Below are positions 55,795-64,000 of a stretch of DNA of 64,000 bases, piece by piece. Position 1 is the stretch's first letter. Every line of letters starts with the position of its first letter. Origin of the DNA: Acidobacteriota bacterium (GTDB lineage Bacteria > Acidobacteriota > Terriglobia > Terriglobales > Acidobacteriaceae). The notes beneath the pieces were generated by a model. It saw only the letters and a program-made list of their open reading frames with translations, was not told the DNA's origin and ran no database searches. Made by a program: the position numbers and the translations under genes. The stretch spans positions 30,879 to 94,878 of the forward strand of contig JAJZVX010000013.1 of NCBI GenBank assembly GCA_021846985.1, in the 5' to 3' direction.

Positions 55795-57036
55795 CTAGGT
55801 TACAGGCGGCACTCCGTGCGGAATCGCCGCTGCTGCTGTCGGCAGCGCATTCGCACGATACGGAGAGTCCTGCGAGTTGATGAGGGTGCCGCTGGTTGGA
55901 TCCATCTGGAAATCGGATACCGAACTGCCCAGAAAATTCACCGTGTACAGATAGGTATGCAGCGCCGGGTCGATGCCCAGAGCCACAGGCTGTTGGCCGG
56001 TGGCATAGGTGCCAATCTGCGTCAGCGCTCCGGCATTGATGGAGTAGGCCGTGACGGTTGCGTCCAGAAGGTTGGTCACGTAGAGGTAGTGGCCGGAGGG
56101 ATCCGCCAGGATTGCGGAGGGCTGTGTACCAGCCTGAAAGGTGTTTCCGCCCCCTTCTCCGCTGGTCAGCGGCGTCAGGGTTCCGCTGTTCACGGCGTAG
56201 CCCAGCACTTTCCCTGCCGAGGAATCAGCTACGTAAACATAGCTTCCCGTGGGGTCGCTGGTAATGGCCGATGGTTGAATTCCCGCGGGCAGCGGCACGC
56301 CGCCGTTCAGGGGCGTGAGCGCGCCCGTGGATGCCACCGAGAATCCAAATACATATCCCGCATTGGCCGTCGTATCGTAGGCAGACACATACAGGTTGCT
56401 TCCCGACGGCAACACGGCGATGCCGGTGGGCTGGATGATGTCGCTGCTCCCGGCAAGAGCCAGCGGCCAGTAATTCAAGTTCCCATTTACCAGTGGCGCG
56501 CCCAGGGTTCCATCCACCGTGGTTGATCCGGCCGCCGGCGGTCCAGAAACGGGATAGACAGCTATCGATCCCGAACACGGCGAGGTTGTCGAGCAACTGT
56601 TCAACGGTTGATAGGTGTCCAGCACAAAGAGGTTTGAGCTGGTGATTGCCATCGCCGTGGGAAAGATTCCGGGCGTGTTGACCGTGTCCTGGGGATATAG
56701 TTTGCCGTCAATGCCGATCACAAACTGCACGATCGAATTGTCGTCCTTGTTTATGACATAAAGGTTCTGAGAGTCCGTGGATGCCACCGCGGCAACCGGG
56801 TTACGGCCTTGCGAAGGGAAGGGCGATGCCGGAATCTGGCGCATAAAGCCCGACCGCATGTTGATTTCGAAAACGTCTACCTGCCCGTAGTTATTCGTTC
56901 CCGCCGCCAGCGAGCTGGTCACATACACATAGTCCACGGTATTCGTGGCCCCGCAGGCCGTCAGCAGCCCCGCTACCAGCAGGCTGGCCGCCGATACCGC
57001 GAGCAACTGTCCCGATTTGTTGAGCTTCATGCGCAT
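55795..57036 (-). CDS. Beta-propeller lipoprotein B
   Basis: The 413-residue paralogue of the flanking genes has lipobox LLTAC (C28). Blades include DPTGSYVYVADSSAGKVLGY, DPSGHYLYVTNLLDATVTAY and DPALHTYLYTVNFLGSSV. A disulfide-like pair occurs in NSCSTTSPCSG. ATG at 57030 (MKLNK) may be the real start, matching the MKFRK start of its paralogues. Function as for A. Confidence 0.8.
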   Translation of the reverse strand: MRMKLNKSGQLLAVSAASLLVAGLLTACGATNTVDYVYVTSSLAAGTNNYGQVDVFEINMRSGFMRQIPASPFPSQGRNPVAAVASTDSQNLYVINKDDNSIVQFVIGIDGKLYPQDTVNTPGIFPTAMAITSSNLFVLDTYQPLNSCSTTSPCSGSIAVYPVSGPPAAGSTTVDGTLGAPLVNGNLNYWPLALAGSSDIIQPTGIAVLPSGSNLYVSAYDTTANAGYVFGFSVASTGALTPLNGGVPLPAGIQPSAITSDPTGSYVYVADSSAGKVLGYAVNSGTLTPLTSGEGGGNTFQAGTQPSAILADPSGHYLYVTNLLDATVTAYSINAGALTQIGTYATGQQPVALGIDPALHTYLYTVNFLGSSVSDFQMDPTSGTLINSQDSPYRANALPTAAAAIPHGVPPVT

Positions 57037-57196
57037 CTTTCGTCTGCGGACCGGCTGTCCAGTCCTCAGTCAGGTTTGGATTCGAACCCGCTCGCCTTCA
57101 TTTTCCGCGCGCGGCATCCGCCTTCGTTCCTTGTCCCGGCTTGCGCCAATCCGGTTGAGGCGCTGTTGTCCAGCGCCCCGTCCCGTTCGCTGCCGC

Positions 57197-58570
57197 TTAA
57201 TCGGTGCGCCCGCTCACCAGGCACCAGCTTGCCGGCCCTTGCAGCGGATAGCTTCCCGGCGCACGGAGGTTGTTGAGCACACCCGCGTTTTCATCGAGCA
57301 TTCTTCCCGTCACAGACGAATCATTCGCGTTGGCCGTGTAGACATATTGATCGGATGGATCTTCGACGATGCACATCGGTCCGGAACCAGAGCCAAACGG
57401 CTCACCGGCGATGAAACTCAACTGCAGCGTGGCAGGATCGATCACGTAGCCGGCGATTCCGCTTTCGCTCGTGGTCTGGCCGGTGTTGTTATTCCCGAAG
57501 TTGGCCACGTACACCCACTTGCCTTTTGCCTCGGTCATGATGGCCACCGGGTTGGCCAGCGTTGGATCGTCGGCGATCGGGCCGCCAGTCCGTGGATTCA
57601 GCGATCCACCTGAACCCAGCGTGAAGGGCAAAATCTGGCTCATCGCTCCAATGGAGTTCGTGCCCGCCGGGGGCTCATTATCCAGCAAGTAAATGGTCGG
57701 TCCCGAGAAGACAATCGCCGTGCCCTGGGTGAAATTCGAGAACGACTGCGAGGTGTTCTGGCTCAGGGTCAACTGTCCGGTGCCGGTCGAGTACATGTAG
57801 GGGAAGACCGTGGTGCCGCCGCTGTAGGGGTAGTCCGTCGAGGCCGATCCGTTTAGTGTGAGTATCGAAGTGCCGGCAAACGCAAAATCGACGGCATTGG
57901 TGGGCACCGGGAAGTATGGCAACTGCACGGTCTCGTTCAGCGTCGCGGAGGCCTGTGCGTTAATCACCAGGCTGAGCCGTCCGGTGGTCTGATCCACTTT
58001 GAAGGCCGTGATGTCGCCGCATGCCTTGATGGGCTGGTTATTGCGATCGTTGCCCAGCGCCGCCGCGCAGTATGGATTATTGGGGCTGTTTGGCGAGTCG
58101 TGGTCAAGAACGTAGATAAACGTCCCCGTAGCATCGGAGATGATGCGGAACGGATTCACTCCCTGCGTGTAAAAGGTTTGCTGCGGAGTGAGAATGCCGT
58201 TTCCGCCCACCACGAACTGCGTGATGTTCGAGTTGATGCACGGGTCGGCCGTTGTGCAGTCTGCCCCGCCCGAGGCCGTTGTGCCCCGGTTCAGCACATA
58301 AAGAAAACGGCTTCCACTGATCAGCACGGCGCGGGAGGGGTTTGCTCCGCCGGAGGAGATCGGCAGTCCATTGATTGCCGTCAACTGCCCTGTGTTGTGG
58401 TTGATTTTGAAGCCCGATATGATGCCCGCCCCGTTCGCTTGAGCCGTTACGGTGCCCGTGATAAACAAATAACCAACCGACCAACTCTCGATGCAAGACG
58501 ATACACCAAAAATGACGGTTGCAGAGAGGGCGCCCATCAGTAGGGCCTTGCCGAATTTCCTAAACTTCAT
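57197..58570 (-). CDS. Beta-propeller lipoprotein C
   Basis: The 457-residue paralogue has lipobox GVSSC (C26) and the most divergent blades (GKWVYVANFGNNNTGQT, DPSDQYVYTANANDSSVTGR). Inserts with extra cysteines occur (DCTTADPC, NPYCAA, IKACGD). ATG at 58570 follows GAAGGAA in the same context as gene A. It is the upstream member of the three-gene array. Confidence 0.78.
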   Translation of the reverse strand: MKFRKFGKALLMGALSATVIFGVSSCIESWSVGYLFITGTVTAQANGAGIISGFKINHNTGQLTAINGLPISSGGANPSRAVLISGSRFLYVLNRGTTASGGADCTTADPCINSNITQFVVGGNGILTPQQTFYTQGVNPFRIISDATGTFIYVLDHDSPNSPNNPYCAAALGNDRNNQPIKACGDITAFKVDQTTGRLSLVINAQASATLNETVQLPYFPVPTNAVDFAFAGTSILTLNGSASTDYPYSGGTTVFPYMYSTGTGQLTLSQNTSQSFSNFTQGTAIVFSGPTIYLLDNEPPAGTNSIGAMSQILPFTLGSGGSLNPRTGGPIADDPTLANPVAIMTEAKGKWVYVANFGNNNTGQTTSESGIAGYVIDPATLQLSFIAGEPFGSGSGPMCIVEDPSDQYVYTANANDSSVTGRMLDENAGVLNNLRAPGSYPLQGPASWCLVSGRTD

Positions 58571-58653
58571 GCGATTCCTTCGTCCTGGGCAGGCGTACGC
58601 CGCCAAGTTTCCTGATTCCACAGCAGAGCTGGGTTGGGATCCGTCCCTGATGC

Positions 58654-58659
58654 ATTGTA
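58654..58659 (-). promoter_or_regulatory. -10-like TACAAT shared by lipoprotein genes A and C
   Basis: Read leftward, GGCTTTTACAATGCAT lies upstream of gene C. A near-identical GGGCTTTACAATGAAT lies upstream of gene A (TACAAT at 55723-55718). Both sit about 75-85 bases before the start. No good -35 is seen, only a shared GGCA about 20 bases upstream. Gene B lacks it. Confidence 0.35.
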
Positions 58660-58867
58660 AAAGCCAAGGGCTGCTTGTGCCTAGTTTCTCACGGACAAGC
58701 CGCTCTACCTGGCTTTCCAGGGCAAAATTGCGGTCGATTTTCTGTCCCCGGGCAGGGAAGTCCGGTTACGGGCGGCATTTTGTCAGAAAACGCCACCCGC
58801 CACGGCATCCGCAAATCTCGAAGAGACATGCGGACCTCGAAACCGCTGTTTTCAAGCGCCGCGCCTT

Positions 58868-60946
58868 CTACCAAACGCGGCAGGAGTGTTGCGGATACAT
58901 CGGCTGCCCCTTCTTGCAGCCAAAGGCTTTTCCGAAGGCATCGAAGTTTTGCACCGAGCCGTTCACGCGCCAGCGTCCCGGCGAGTGTGGATCGACCAGC
59001 GCCGATTGCCGCGCGGCCTGCTCGGTCTGGTTCTGGCACCACACCTGGGCAAAGCCCAGGAAGTAGCGCTGCGCCTCGGTGTAGCCGTCGATGGTTTCGT
59101 CCAGGTTCTTGCCTTCGGAGGCTAGCGTGTTTTGCAGCGCGATATAGGCGATGCGCAGTCCGCCGTTGTCGGCGGTGTTTTCGCCCAGCGTGAGCCTGCC
59201 ATTCAGCTTCTGCTCGGCTACATCACCATGCGCCGGCGCGGCTTCAAAACCCGAGTACTCGTCGGCCACACAGCCGGTGCGCTCTTTGAAGGCCGCACGG
59301 TCGGCTGGCGTTTGCCATTCGCGCAGGTCGCCCTTGCCGTCGTACTGGGAGCCTTCGTCGTCGAAGCCGTGCGTGATTTCGTGGCCAATCACCACGCCGA
59401 TGCCTCCATAGTTCACGGCCGGATCAATGGTGGGATCAAAGAAAGGAGGCTGCAGGATTCCGGCCGGGAAGTTGATGTCGTTCATGGAAGGGTCGTAGTA
59501 GGCGTTCACAGTCGGCGGCGTCATGTCCCATTCCTTCTCGTCAACCGGCTTGCCCAGATGGCCCAGGTTCCAATCGCGCTCGAAGACCGCTGTGCGGCGC
59601 AAATTGCCCATCAGGTCGTCGCGGCTCACCTTGAGCGCGGAATAGTCGCGCCATTTTTCCGGATAGCCGATCTTGTTCCGGATCATGGCCAGCTTCTCCG
59701 CGGCGGCTTTCTTGGTCGCCTCGCTCATCCAGGGCAGCGTCTGGATGTCCTCGCCCAGGCTCTTTTCCAGCGCGGCCACCAGCTTTTCCATGCTGGCTTT
59801 CGACGAGGGCGGGAAGTTGACCTTCACCCAGTCCTGGCCCACGGCTTCGCCCAGCGCCCGGTCGGTCATGCTGGTGCACTGCTTCCAGCGGGGGGTGGGT
59901 TCCCTTTGCCCGGCCAGCGTGCGGCCATAGAAGGCAAAATTCTCGTCAAAAAACGCCTTGGGCAGGTTGGATGCAGCCGCATGGAGCAGATGCCACCGGA
60001 AGTACGACTTCCATGCCGGCACGGGCTCGGTGGCGATCAACTCGCTCAGTTCCTTGAAGTAGTCCGGCGTGGCCACGTTGAGGGTGTCGAAGCGGCTCAC
60101 CTTCACGGCCTTGAAGTAGTAGCTGAAATCAAACTCCGGCGCCAGCTTGTCCAGCTCCGTCAGCGTGTAGATGTGATAGCGGTTTTCGGGCTGCCGCAAC
60201 GCCGTCCGGCTCGTCGAGCTCCTGGCCAGGGCCGTCTCGATCTGCATCACCGCCGCCGCTTCCTTCCCCGCCTCTTCCGGCGAGTCTCCGGCCAGCGTGA
60301 ACATCCTGGTCACATGCTCGACAAACTCCGCGCGAATCTTCTGGAAGCGCGGATTGTCTACCAGATAGTAGTCCCGGTCCGGCAGCGAAAGGCCTGCTTG
60401 CGACAACGCGGCAATCTGCCTGGACGAGTCCTTGTCGTCCTGCTGCACGCCGAAACGGAAGAGCGGCGCTGCGTCGCCTGCCCCCTCCAGATCGCCCATG
60501 AGCGTGCTCACGCCCTTGGCGTCCTTCAGTTCACTGATGCGCTTCAGCGCCGGGTCCAGCGGTTTCAGTCCCTCCTGCTCGATCCGGCTCGTGTCCATGC
60601 ACGCCGCATAATAGTCGCCATACTGCTTCTCCAGCGGCGTCTTGGGATCCTTGGCGGCAGCGCTCAACTCTTCCCACAGCAGATAGCGATTGCGCTCGCC
60701 CAGCAGCGAGAAGCTCCGCGCCCAACGCACCTGATCGGCGGGGATGGGGTTGGCCTTGATCCAGTTTCCACACGCGTACTGATAAAAGTCCACGCAGGGA
60801 TCGACACTTTTGTCAATTGCCTTGAGATCGAAGCTCTTGATGGCCGCCGGCTCCGTAGGTCTGGAGTTGTCGGGAGCCGCGGCCGTTTGCGCAAAGACGG
60901 TTCCTGCCGTCAGCAGCAAAACGGATGTCAGACGAATGCAATTCAT
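58868..60946 (-). CDS. M13-family (neprilysin-like) zinc metallopeptidase
   Basis: The 692-residue exported peptidase has a signal peptide ending VFAQ (about 19). The zinc site is H522-E-I-T-H526 (VIGHEITHGFDDEG) and the third ligand is in GENTADNGG. The substrate-binding NAYY motif appears as VNAYYDP, and the C-terminal CRVW completes the family CxxW end. N-terminal DPCVDFYQYACGNW is standard for M13. It cleaves short peptides outside the cytoplasm. Length is normal. Confidence 0.95.
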   Translation of the reverse strand: MNCIRLTSVLLLTAGTVFAQTAAAPDNSRPTEPAAIKSFDLKAIDKSVDPCVDFYQYACGNWIKANPIPADQVRWARSFSLLGERNRYLLWEELSAAAKDPKTPLEKQYGDYYAACMDTSRIEQEGLKPLDPALKRISELKDAKGVSTLMGDLEGAGDAAPLFRFGVQQDDKDSSRQIAALSQAGLSLPDRDYYLVDNPRFQKIRAEFVEHVTRMFTLAGDSPEEAGKEAAAVMQIETALARSSTSRTALRQPENRYHIYTLTELDKLAPEFDFSYYFKAVKVSRFDTLNVATPDYFKELSELIATEPVPAWKSYFRWHLLHAAASNLPKAFFDENFAFYGRTLAGQREPTPRWKQCTSMTDRALGEAVGQDWVKVNFPPSSKASMEKLVAALEKSLGEDIQTLPWMSEATKKAAAEKLAMIRNKIGYPEKWRDYSALKVSRDDLMGNLRRTAVFERDWNLGHLGKPVDEKEWDMTPPTVNAYYDPSMNDINFPAGILQPPFFDPTIDPAVNYGGIGVVIGHEITHGFDDEGSQYDGKGDLREWQTPADRAAFKERTGCVADEYSGFEAAPAHGDVAEQKLNGRLTLGENTADNGGLRIAYIALQNTLASEGKNLDETIDGYTEAQRYFLGFAQVWCQNQTEQAARQSALVDPHSPGRWRVNGSVQNFDAFGKAFGCKKGQPMYPQHSCRVW

Positions 60947-61163
60947 TGGCTTTCCTCTTCAAAAAAAGCATCCCCGGCCTTTCGCGGCTCTGCTGCTGCC
61001 TGCGGACGGGGCCGGGATTCGATTTGGAGCCGCCGGATTCTTTCGGGCCGCGCCGCACAGAAGGTTACCACGCCCGCCCACTTTCGCAACCACGCCCGGT
61101 CCTCTCCCGATTGCCATTGCAGCCCGCAGCCGGCGCCGTCGAGACCGGGCGTCTTGCCGAAAC

Positions 61164-63257
61164 TCAGTGAAACGTGAAGCAGCCGCGATTTTGCTCGATG
61201 AGCGCCTCAAACGCCTCTGAAGGCATCGGCTTGCCGAACAGGTATCCCTGGAATGCATGGCAGCCCATGTCGTCCAGCAGCGCCCGCTGCTCTTCGGTCT
61301 CCACGCCCTCGGCAATCACCGAAAGTCCCAGCACCATGCTCAGCGTAATGACCGTCTGCACAATGGCCGTGCTGCTGATATTCCGCGGAATATCCCGCAC
61401 AAATGATCGGTCGATCTTCAGCTGGTCCAGCGGCAGCCGCTTCAGATACGCCAGCGACGAGTATCCGGTCCCGAAGTCGTCAATGGAGAAGCGCACACCG
61501 CGCTCCCTGAGCGCCGTCATCTTGGCGGTCACGTCCTCGGCGCGATCCACCAGCATCGACTCTGTCAACTCCAGAGCCAGTAACCGTGGATTCGCGCCGG
61601 TTTTTTCCAGCGCCTGCAGAACTGTCTCTACAAAATCGGGATGCGCCAGTTGCAGCGGACTGATGTTGACTCCTACCGTCAGTCTCGCCGGCTGAATCCG
61701 CTCTTCCCACGCGACAATCTGCGCGCACGCTTCTTCCAGGATCCAGCGACCCAGCGGCAGGATCAGCCGCGTCTCCTCGGCCAGCTTAATAAACGCGCCC
61801 GGCGCCAGCATGCCCCGCTGCGGATGCTTCCACCGCACCAGCGCCTCGGCCCCGGCCAGTTTTCCGGCTTCCACCTGTGGCTGGTAGTACAACACAAATT
61901 CTCCCCCGCCGATCCCCGCGCGCATCTCCTCTTCCATCGCCGCCCGGATCCGCACCGCCTCCTGCAGTTCCGGCGAATAGAAGCTCATGGCGTTCCGTCC
62001 TGCTGCCTTCGCCTGGTACATTGCCAGTTCCGCTTGCCGCAGCACATCTTCTACTTCTACGCGGATGTGATCCGTTCCGAAGACCGAGATGCCGATGCTG
62101 CAGGTGCTCCGGCACTCAACTCCCTGGATTGGGCAGGGCTGCGCCACCGCGGCCAGAACCTTCTCCGCCACCCACCGCGCGTGATCGGCCGCCTCTTCCG
62201 CTGTCTTGCCAAGGTCCTCCAGCAAGAGCGCAAACTCGTCTCCGCCTAGCCGTCCCACGGTGTCGACCTGCCGAACGCACGCCGTCAGCCGCCGCGCCAT
62301 CTCTTGCAGCAGCGCATCACCCGCGGGGTGGCCCTGCGTCTCGTTCAGCATTTTAAAGTTGTCCAGGTCCGCCATCAGCAGCGCCCGCATCTGCCCGGTG
62401 CGCGTCCCAAAGGCGATGCTTCTCTCCAGCCGCTCCATCACCAGCCGCCGGTTCGCCAGTTCGGTCAGCGGGTCGCGGAACGACAGGTTCCGGATTTGCT
62501 CCTCCGCTCCCAGCACCTCGGTTAGATCCCGTACCGCCGAGTGCACACACGCCTCGCCCGCCATCTCGAATGGCGCTGCCGAGAGAAGCGCCGTAAACCT
62601 CTCGCCGCTTTTCTTCCTTAGTTGCACCAGCCGGTTGCGATTGTCCGTCGAATGAAGGGCAGCCTCAATCGCCTTCTCGCGTTCTTCGACGTTCACCCAA
62701 ATTTCCAGTTCCAGCGCACTGTGCCCGATCAACTCTTCCCGCGTGTAGCCCATCATTGCCAGGAGGGCGTCGTTAGCATCCAGATACACGCCGTCCCGTG
62801 CCCGCGAAATCGCAATCGCATCCATGCTGGTCTGGAATGCCGTCCGGTAGCGTTCTTCGCTCTCCCGCTTCGCCTCCTGGGCCTGCATCCCGGCCAGTTG
62901 CCGTTGATGCCGGCGATAGCGATCGGCCACGATGCTCATCAGTACGCAGTTCAGGGTGAAGAAAGCCAGCGTCAAGGCTTCCGACCATTCCCCGAGCTGG
63001 AACGAGCCCAGGGGTTTGAGGACGAAGACAGCCGACAGCCCCGTAGCCAGCAGACCCATCCATGGGCCCCACAGTACGGCGACGATGATCACCATCGGGT
63101 AAAAGGTGACAAAGGGAAACAACGTCACGTCGAACAGGTGTTCGATTCCCGATCGAACCAGATAAGCGGCCAGAACAAAGCTCGCAGTGAGTCCCGCGCG
63201 AACGGCCTGTTGAAACGCGGGGTTTTCTTTGGCCCTGGTGAAAGATAAACTTCCCAC
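61164..63257 (-). CDS. DUF4118-PAS-GGDEF-EAL cyclic-di-GMP protein
   Basis: The 697-residue protein has four N-terminal membrane helices of the DUF4118 type (about 20-110), a PAS domain (about 135-255), and GGDEF intact at 338-342 (RLGGDEFALL). The EAL domain has E471-A-L and DDFGTGYSSLAYLK, with the Lys and second Glu (IAEGVETEEQ) present. Both synthesis and hydrolysis of c-di-GMP are chemically possible; such proteins usually favour one. No partner genes are adjacent. Confidence 0.92.
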   Translation of the reverse strand: MGSLSFTRAKENPAFQQAVRAGLTASFVLAAYLVRSGIEHLFDVTLFPFVTFYPMVIIVAVLWGPWMGLLATGLSAVFVLKPLGSFQLGEWSEALTLAFFTLNCVLMSIVADRYRRHQRQLAGMQAQEAKRESEERYRTAFQTSMDAIAISRARDGVYLDANDALLAMMGYTREELIGHSALELEIWVNVEEREKAIEAALHSTDNRNRLVQLRKKSGERFTALLSAAPFEMAGEACVHSAVRDLTEVLGAEEQIRNLSFRDPLTELANRRLVMERLERSIAFGTRTGQMRALLMADLDNFKMLNETQGHPAGDALLQEMARRLTACVRQVDTVGRLGGDEFALLLEDLGKTAEEAADHARWVAEKVLAAVAQPCPIQGVECRSTCSIGISVFGTDHIRVEVEDVLRQAELAMYQAKAAGRNAMSFYSPELQEAVRIRAAMEEEMRAGIGGGEFVLYYQPQVEAGKLAGAEALVRWKHPQRGMLAPGAFIKLAEETRLILPLGRWILEEACAQIVAWEERIQPARLTVGVNISPLQLAHPDFVETVLQALEKTGANPRLLALELTESMLVDRAEDVTAKMTALRERGVRFSIDDFGTGYSSLAYLKRLPLDQLKIDRSFVRDIPRNISSTAIVQTVITLSMVLGLSVIAEGVETEEQRALLDDMGCHAFQGYLFGKPMPSEAFEALIEQNRGCFTFH

Positions 63258-63352
63258 CCTCTACCTGATTCCCATCTCCGGCTGCACGGGGCGCAACCGC
63301 AGGCATCCGTGCCCGGGGTAACTCCGCAGGATTTTCGCGTTGGTGCCCCAGG

Positions 63353-63487
63353 TCAATTGCACTTTCGGGGAGTTTTTCCTTTTACTCCTTTTATTTTACT
63401 CCGCCCAGTCGCCCTTGACAGTCCGCGGTAGCGCCACTCCCAAGAGCTCCCCACTTTGCGGATGGAGCCACGCTGATATTTGCCCAT
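63353..63487 (-). pseudogene. Truncated tyrosine integrase N-terminus (leftward)
   Basis: From ATG 63487 the frame gives MGKYQRGSIRKVGSSWEWRY and then a basic tail, stopping after 44 codons. The opening resembles integrase N-terminal arm domains. It points away from the 3' end of the tRNA-Gly gene, the usual place for an element's integrase. The rest of the protein is missing; EAL-gene DNA follows. Confidence 0.4.
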
Positions 63488-63555
63488 GCAGCGTATTGCA
63501 AAAAAAAGTGTGGGGATCGTGGGGATTGGCTTTTTTCTATAAATTGTTGATTTTA

Positions 63556-63630
63556 TGGAGCGGGAGACCGGGATCGAACCGGCGACATTCAGCTTGGGAA
63601 GCTGACGTTCTACCACTGAACTACTCCCGC
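63556..63630 (-). tRNA. tRNA-Gly, anticodon CCC
   Basis: Read leftward from 63630: 7-base acceptor GCGGGAG pairing with CTCCCGC, a D arm GTTCAGTGGTAGAAC, anticodon stem TCAGC/GCTGA with loop TTCCCAA (anticodon CCC), T arm GCCGG-TTCGATC-CCGGT, discriminator T and encoded CCA. All stems pair perfectly. It is flanked on both sides by integrase fragments. Confidence 0.95.
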
Positions 63631-63780
63631 CCATTAAAATCAATCATTTACGAGAAGGTGTCGCCCTTACTGTCCAATTTACTGTCCAAATCTGCTAAGA
63701 TGGAGCCCTTGAGCGGTGTGGTTTGCAGCCCGCAGCGCGTCATGCGCTCGACACTAGGACAGTAGGTGGACAGTAAGAAC

Positions 63781-63883
63781 ATGAAGCGAATCTCTCTTAC
63801 GCAGTATCGCACCGTCAATGGAAAGTGGCAATTCGTGCCGGTGGCACGAGATGACGCCGGCAATCCGCGGCCAACTGCGTATT
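63781..63883 (+). pseudogene. Truncated tyrosine integrase N-terminus (rightward)
   Basis: From ATG 63781 the frame reads MKRISLTQYRTVNGKWQFVP and then VARDDAGNPRP, which resembles the start of a family of acidobacterial site-specific integrases. After about 33 codons the sequence changes to a repeat array that looks like an insertion-sequence end, and the frame stops soon after. The gene has been decapitated by insertion. Confidence 0.55.
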
Positions 63884-63889
63884 CCGGTC

Positions 63890-64000
63890 GATGTGGGCCG
63901 GTGATTCCATTGGATGTGGGCCACTGATTCCGGTGTGATGTGGGCCGGGATTCCGTTTTGATGTGGGCCGCATTTTTGGTTTCACCGTAATCGTGGCCCA
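63890..64000. mobile_element. Insertion-sequence end with four GATGTGGGCC direct repeats (IS21-like), runs off the window
   Basis: GATGTGGGCC occurs at 63890, 63913, 63937 and 63960, a spacing of 23-24 bases, with GATTCC between copies. Multiple short repeats at the tips are a property of IS21-family elements, where they bind the transposase. No transposase gene is inside the window, so the family is inferred. Confidence 0.55.

Noticed and set aside
58640..58720. Sigma-54 promoter upstream of lipoprotein C
   Set aside because: GG and GC elements are present, but their spacing does not fit the -24/-12 pattern.
59132..61177. A 681-codon plus-strand frame opposite the M13 peptidase
   Set aside because: Shadow; the minus strand has the full M13 motif set.
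63488..63643. A protein-like frame across the tRNA (SSSVVERQLPKLNVAGSIPV)
   Set aside because: This is the familiar false translation of a tRNA gene. Only the part after 63487 is considered as a possible integrase start.

Overview
The window looks like chromosomal DNA from an acidobacterium, most likely class Terriglobia (Acidobacteriaceae and relatives). That placement is inferred from gene content: an acidobacterial-type VWA protein, a DUF3300/DUF2950 pair, a TPR protein followed by an FG-GAP/UnbV protein, several beta-propeller lipoproteins, a DUF4118 GGDEF-EAL protein and GC-rich codon use. No rRNA gene is present to confirm it.

Layout. 1-14122 is mostly housekeeping and envelope: DUF1015 (partial), VWA protein, a trans-sulfuration enzyme, tsaB-rimI (tRNA t6A and ribosomal acetylation), a YdcH-like small protein, psd-pssA (phosphatidylethanolamine synthesis), a cysteine-less ASADH paralogue, DUF3300-DUF2950, and TPR-UnbV. 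14123-30600 reads as a metal-resistance island. It begins at a broken tyrosine integrase (14125-14358) and ends at a collapsed IS4-type transposase (30202-30576). It carries a CzcCBA/CusCBA-type RND pump with a divergent two-component system, an arsDA-arsR-acr3 operon divergent from two different arsenate reductases, and a CsoR/RcnR-like repressor with a visible operator facing a cassette of small protein, Nramp-like transporter and small membrane protein.

30923-40328 holds acs, a beta-class DNA methyltransferase coupled to a PaeR7I/XhoI-type restriction gene that has an in-frame amber codon, galE, a TonB-type protein, a secreted M48-like protein with a damaged HExxH motif, and an outer-membrane barrel. 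40412-45446 holds ftsH, tilS, ispD and ispF. 45568-48195 is a secreted beta-mannosidase, followed by an ISAs1-type transposase remnant. 48987-52940 is a translation block, rplM-rpsI-rpsB-tsf-pyrH, with a good promoter and two internal terminator-like hairpins. 53128-63257 holds an acyltransferase, three tandem beta-propeller lipoproteins, an M13 peptidase and a GGDEF/EAL protein.

The right end (63340-64000) is an integration hotspot. A tRNA-Gly(CCC) gene lies between two truncated integrase N-termini, and the right-hand one runs into an array of four direct repeats that looks like the end of an insertion sequence. The most promising undescribed unit is the repressor/operator/small-protein/Nramp-like/small-membrane-protein cassette at 27387-29853. 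The amber-interrupted restriction-modification pair and the M48-like pseudoprotease are also worth checking. All functions are assigned by reading motifs; no database search was run.
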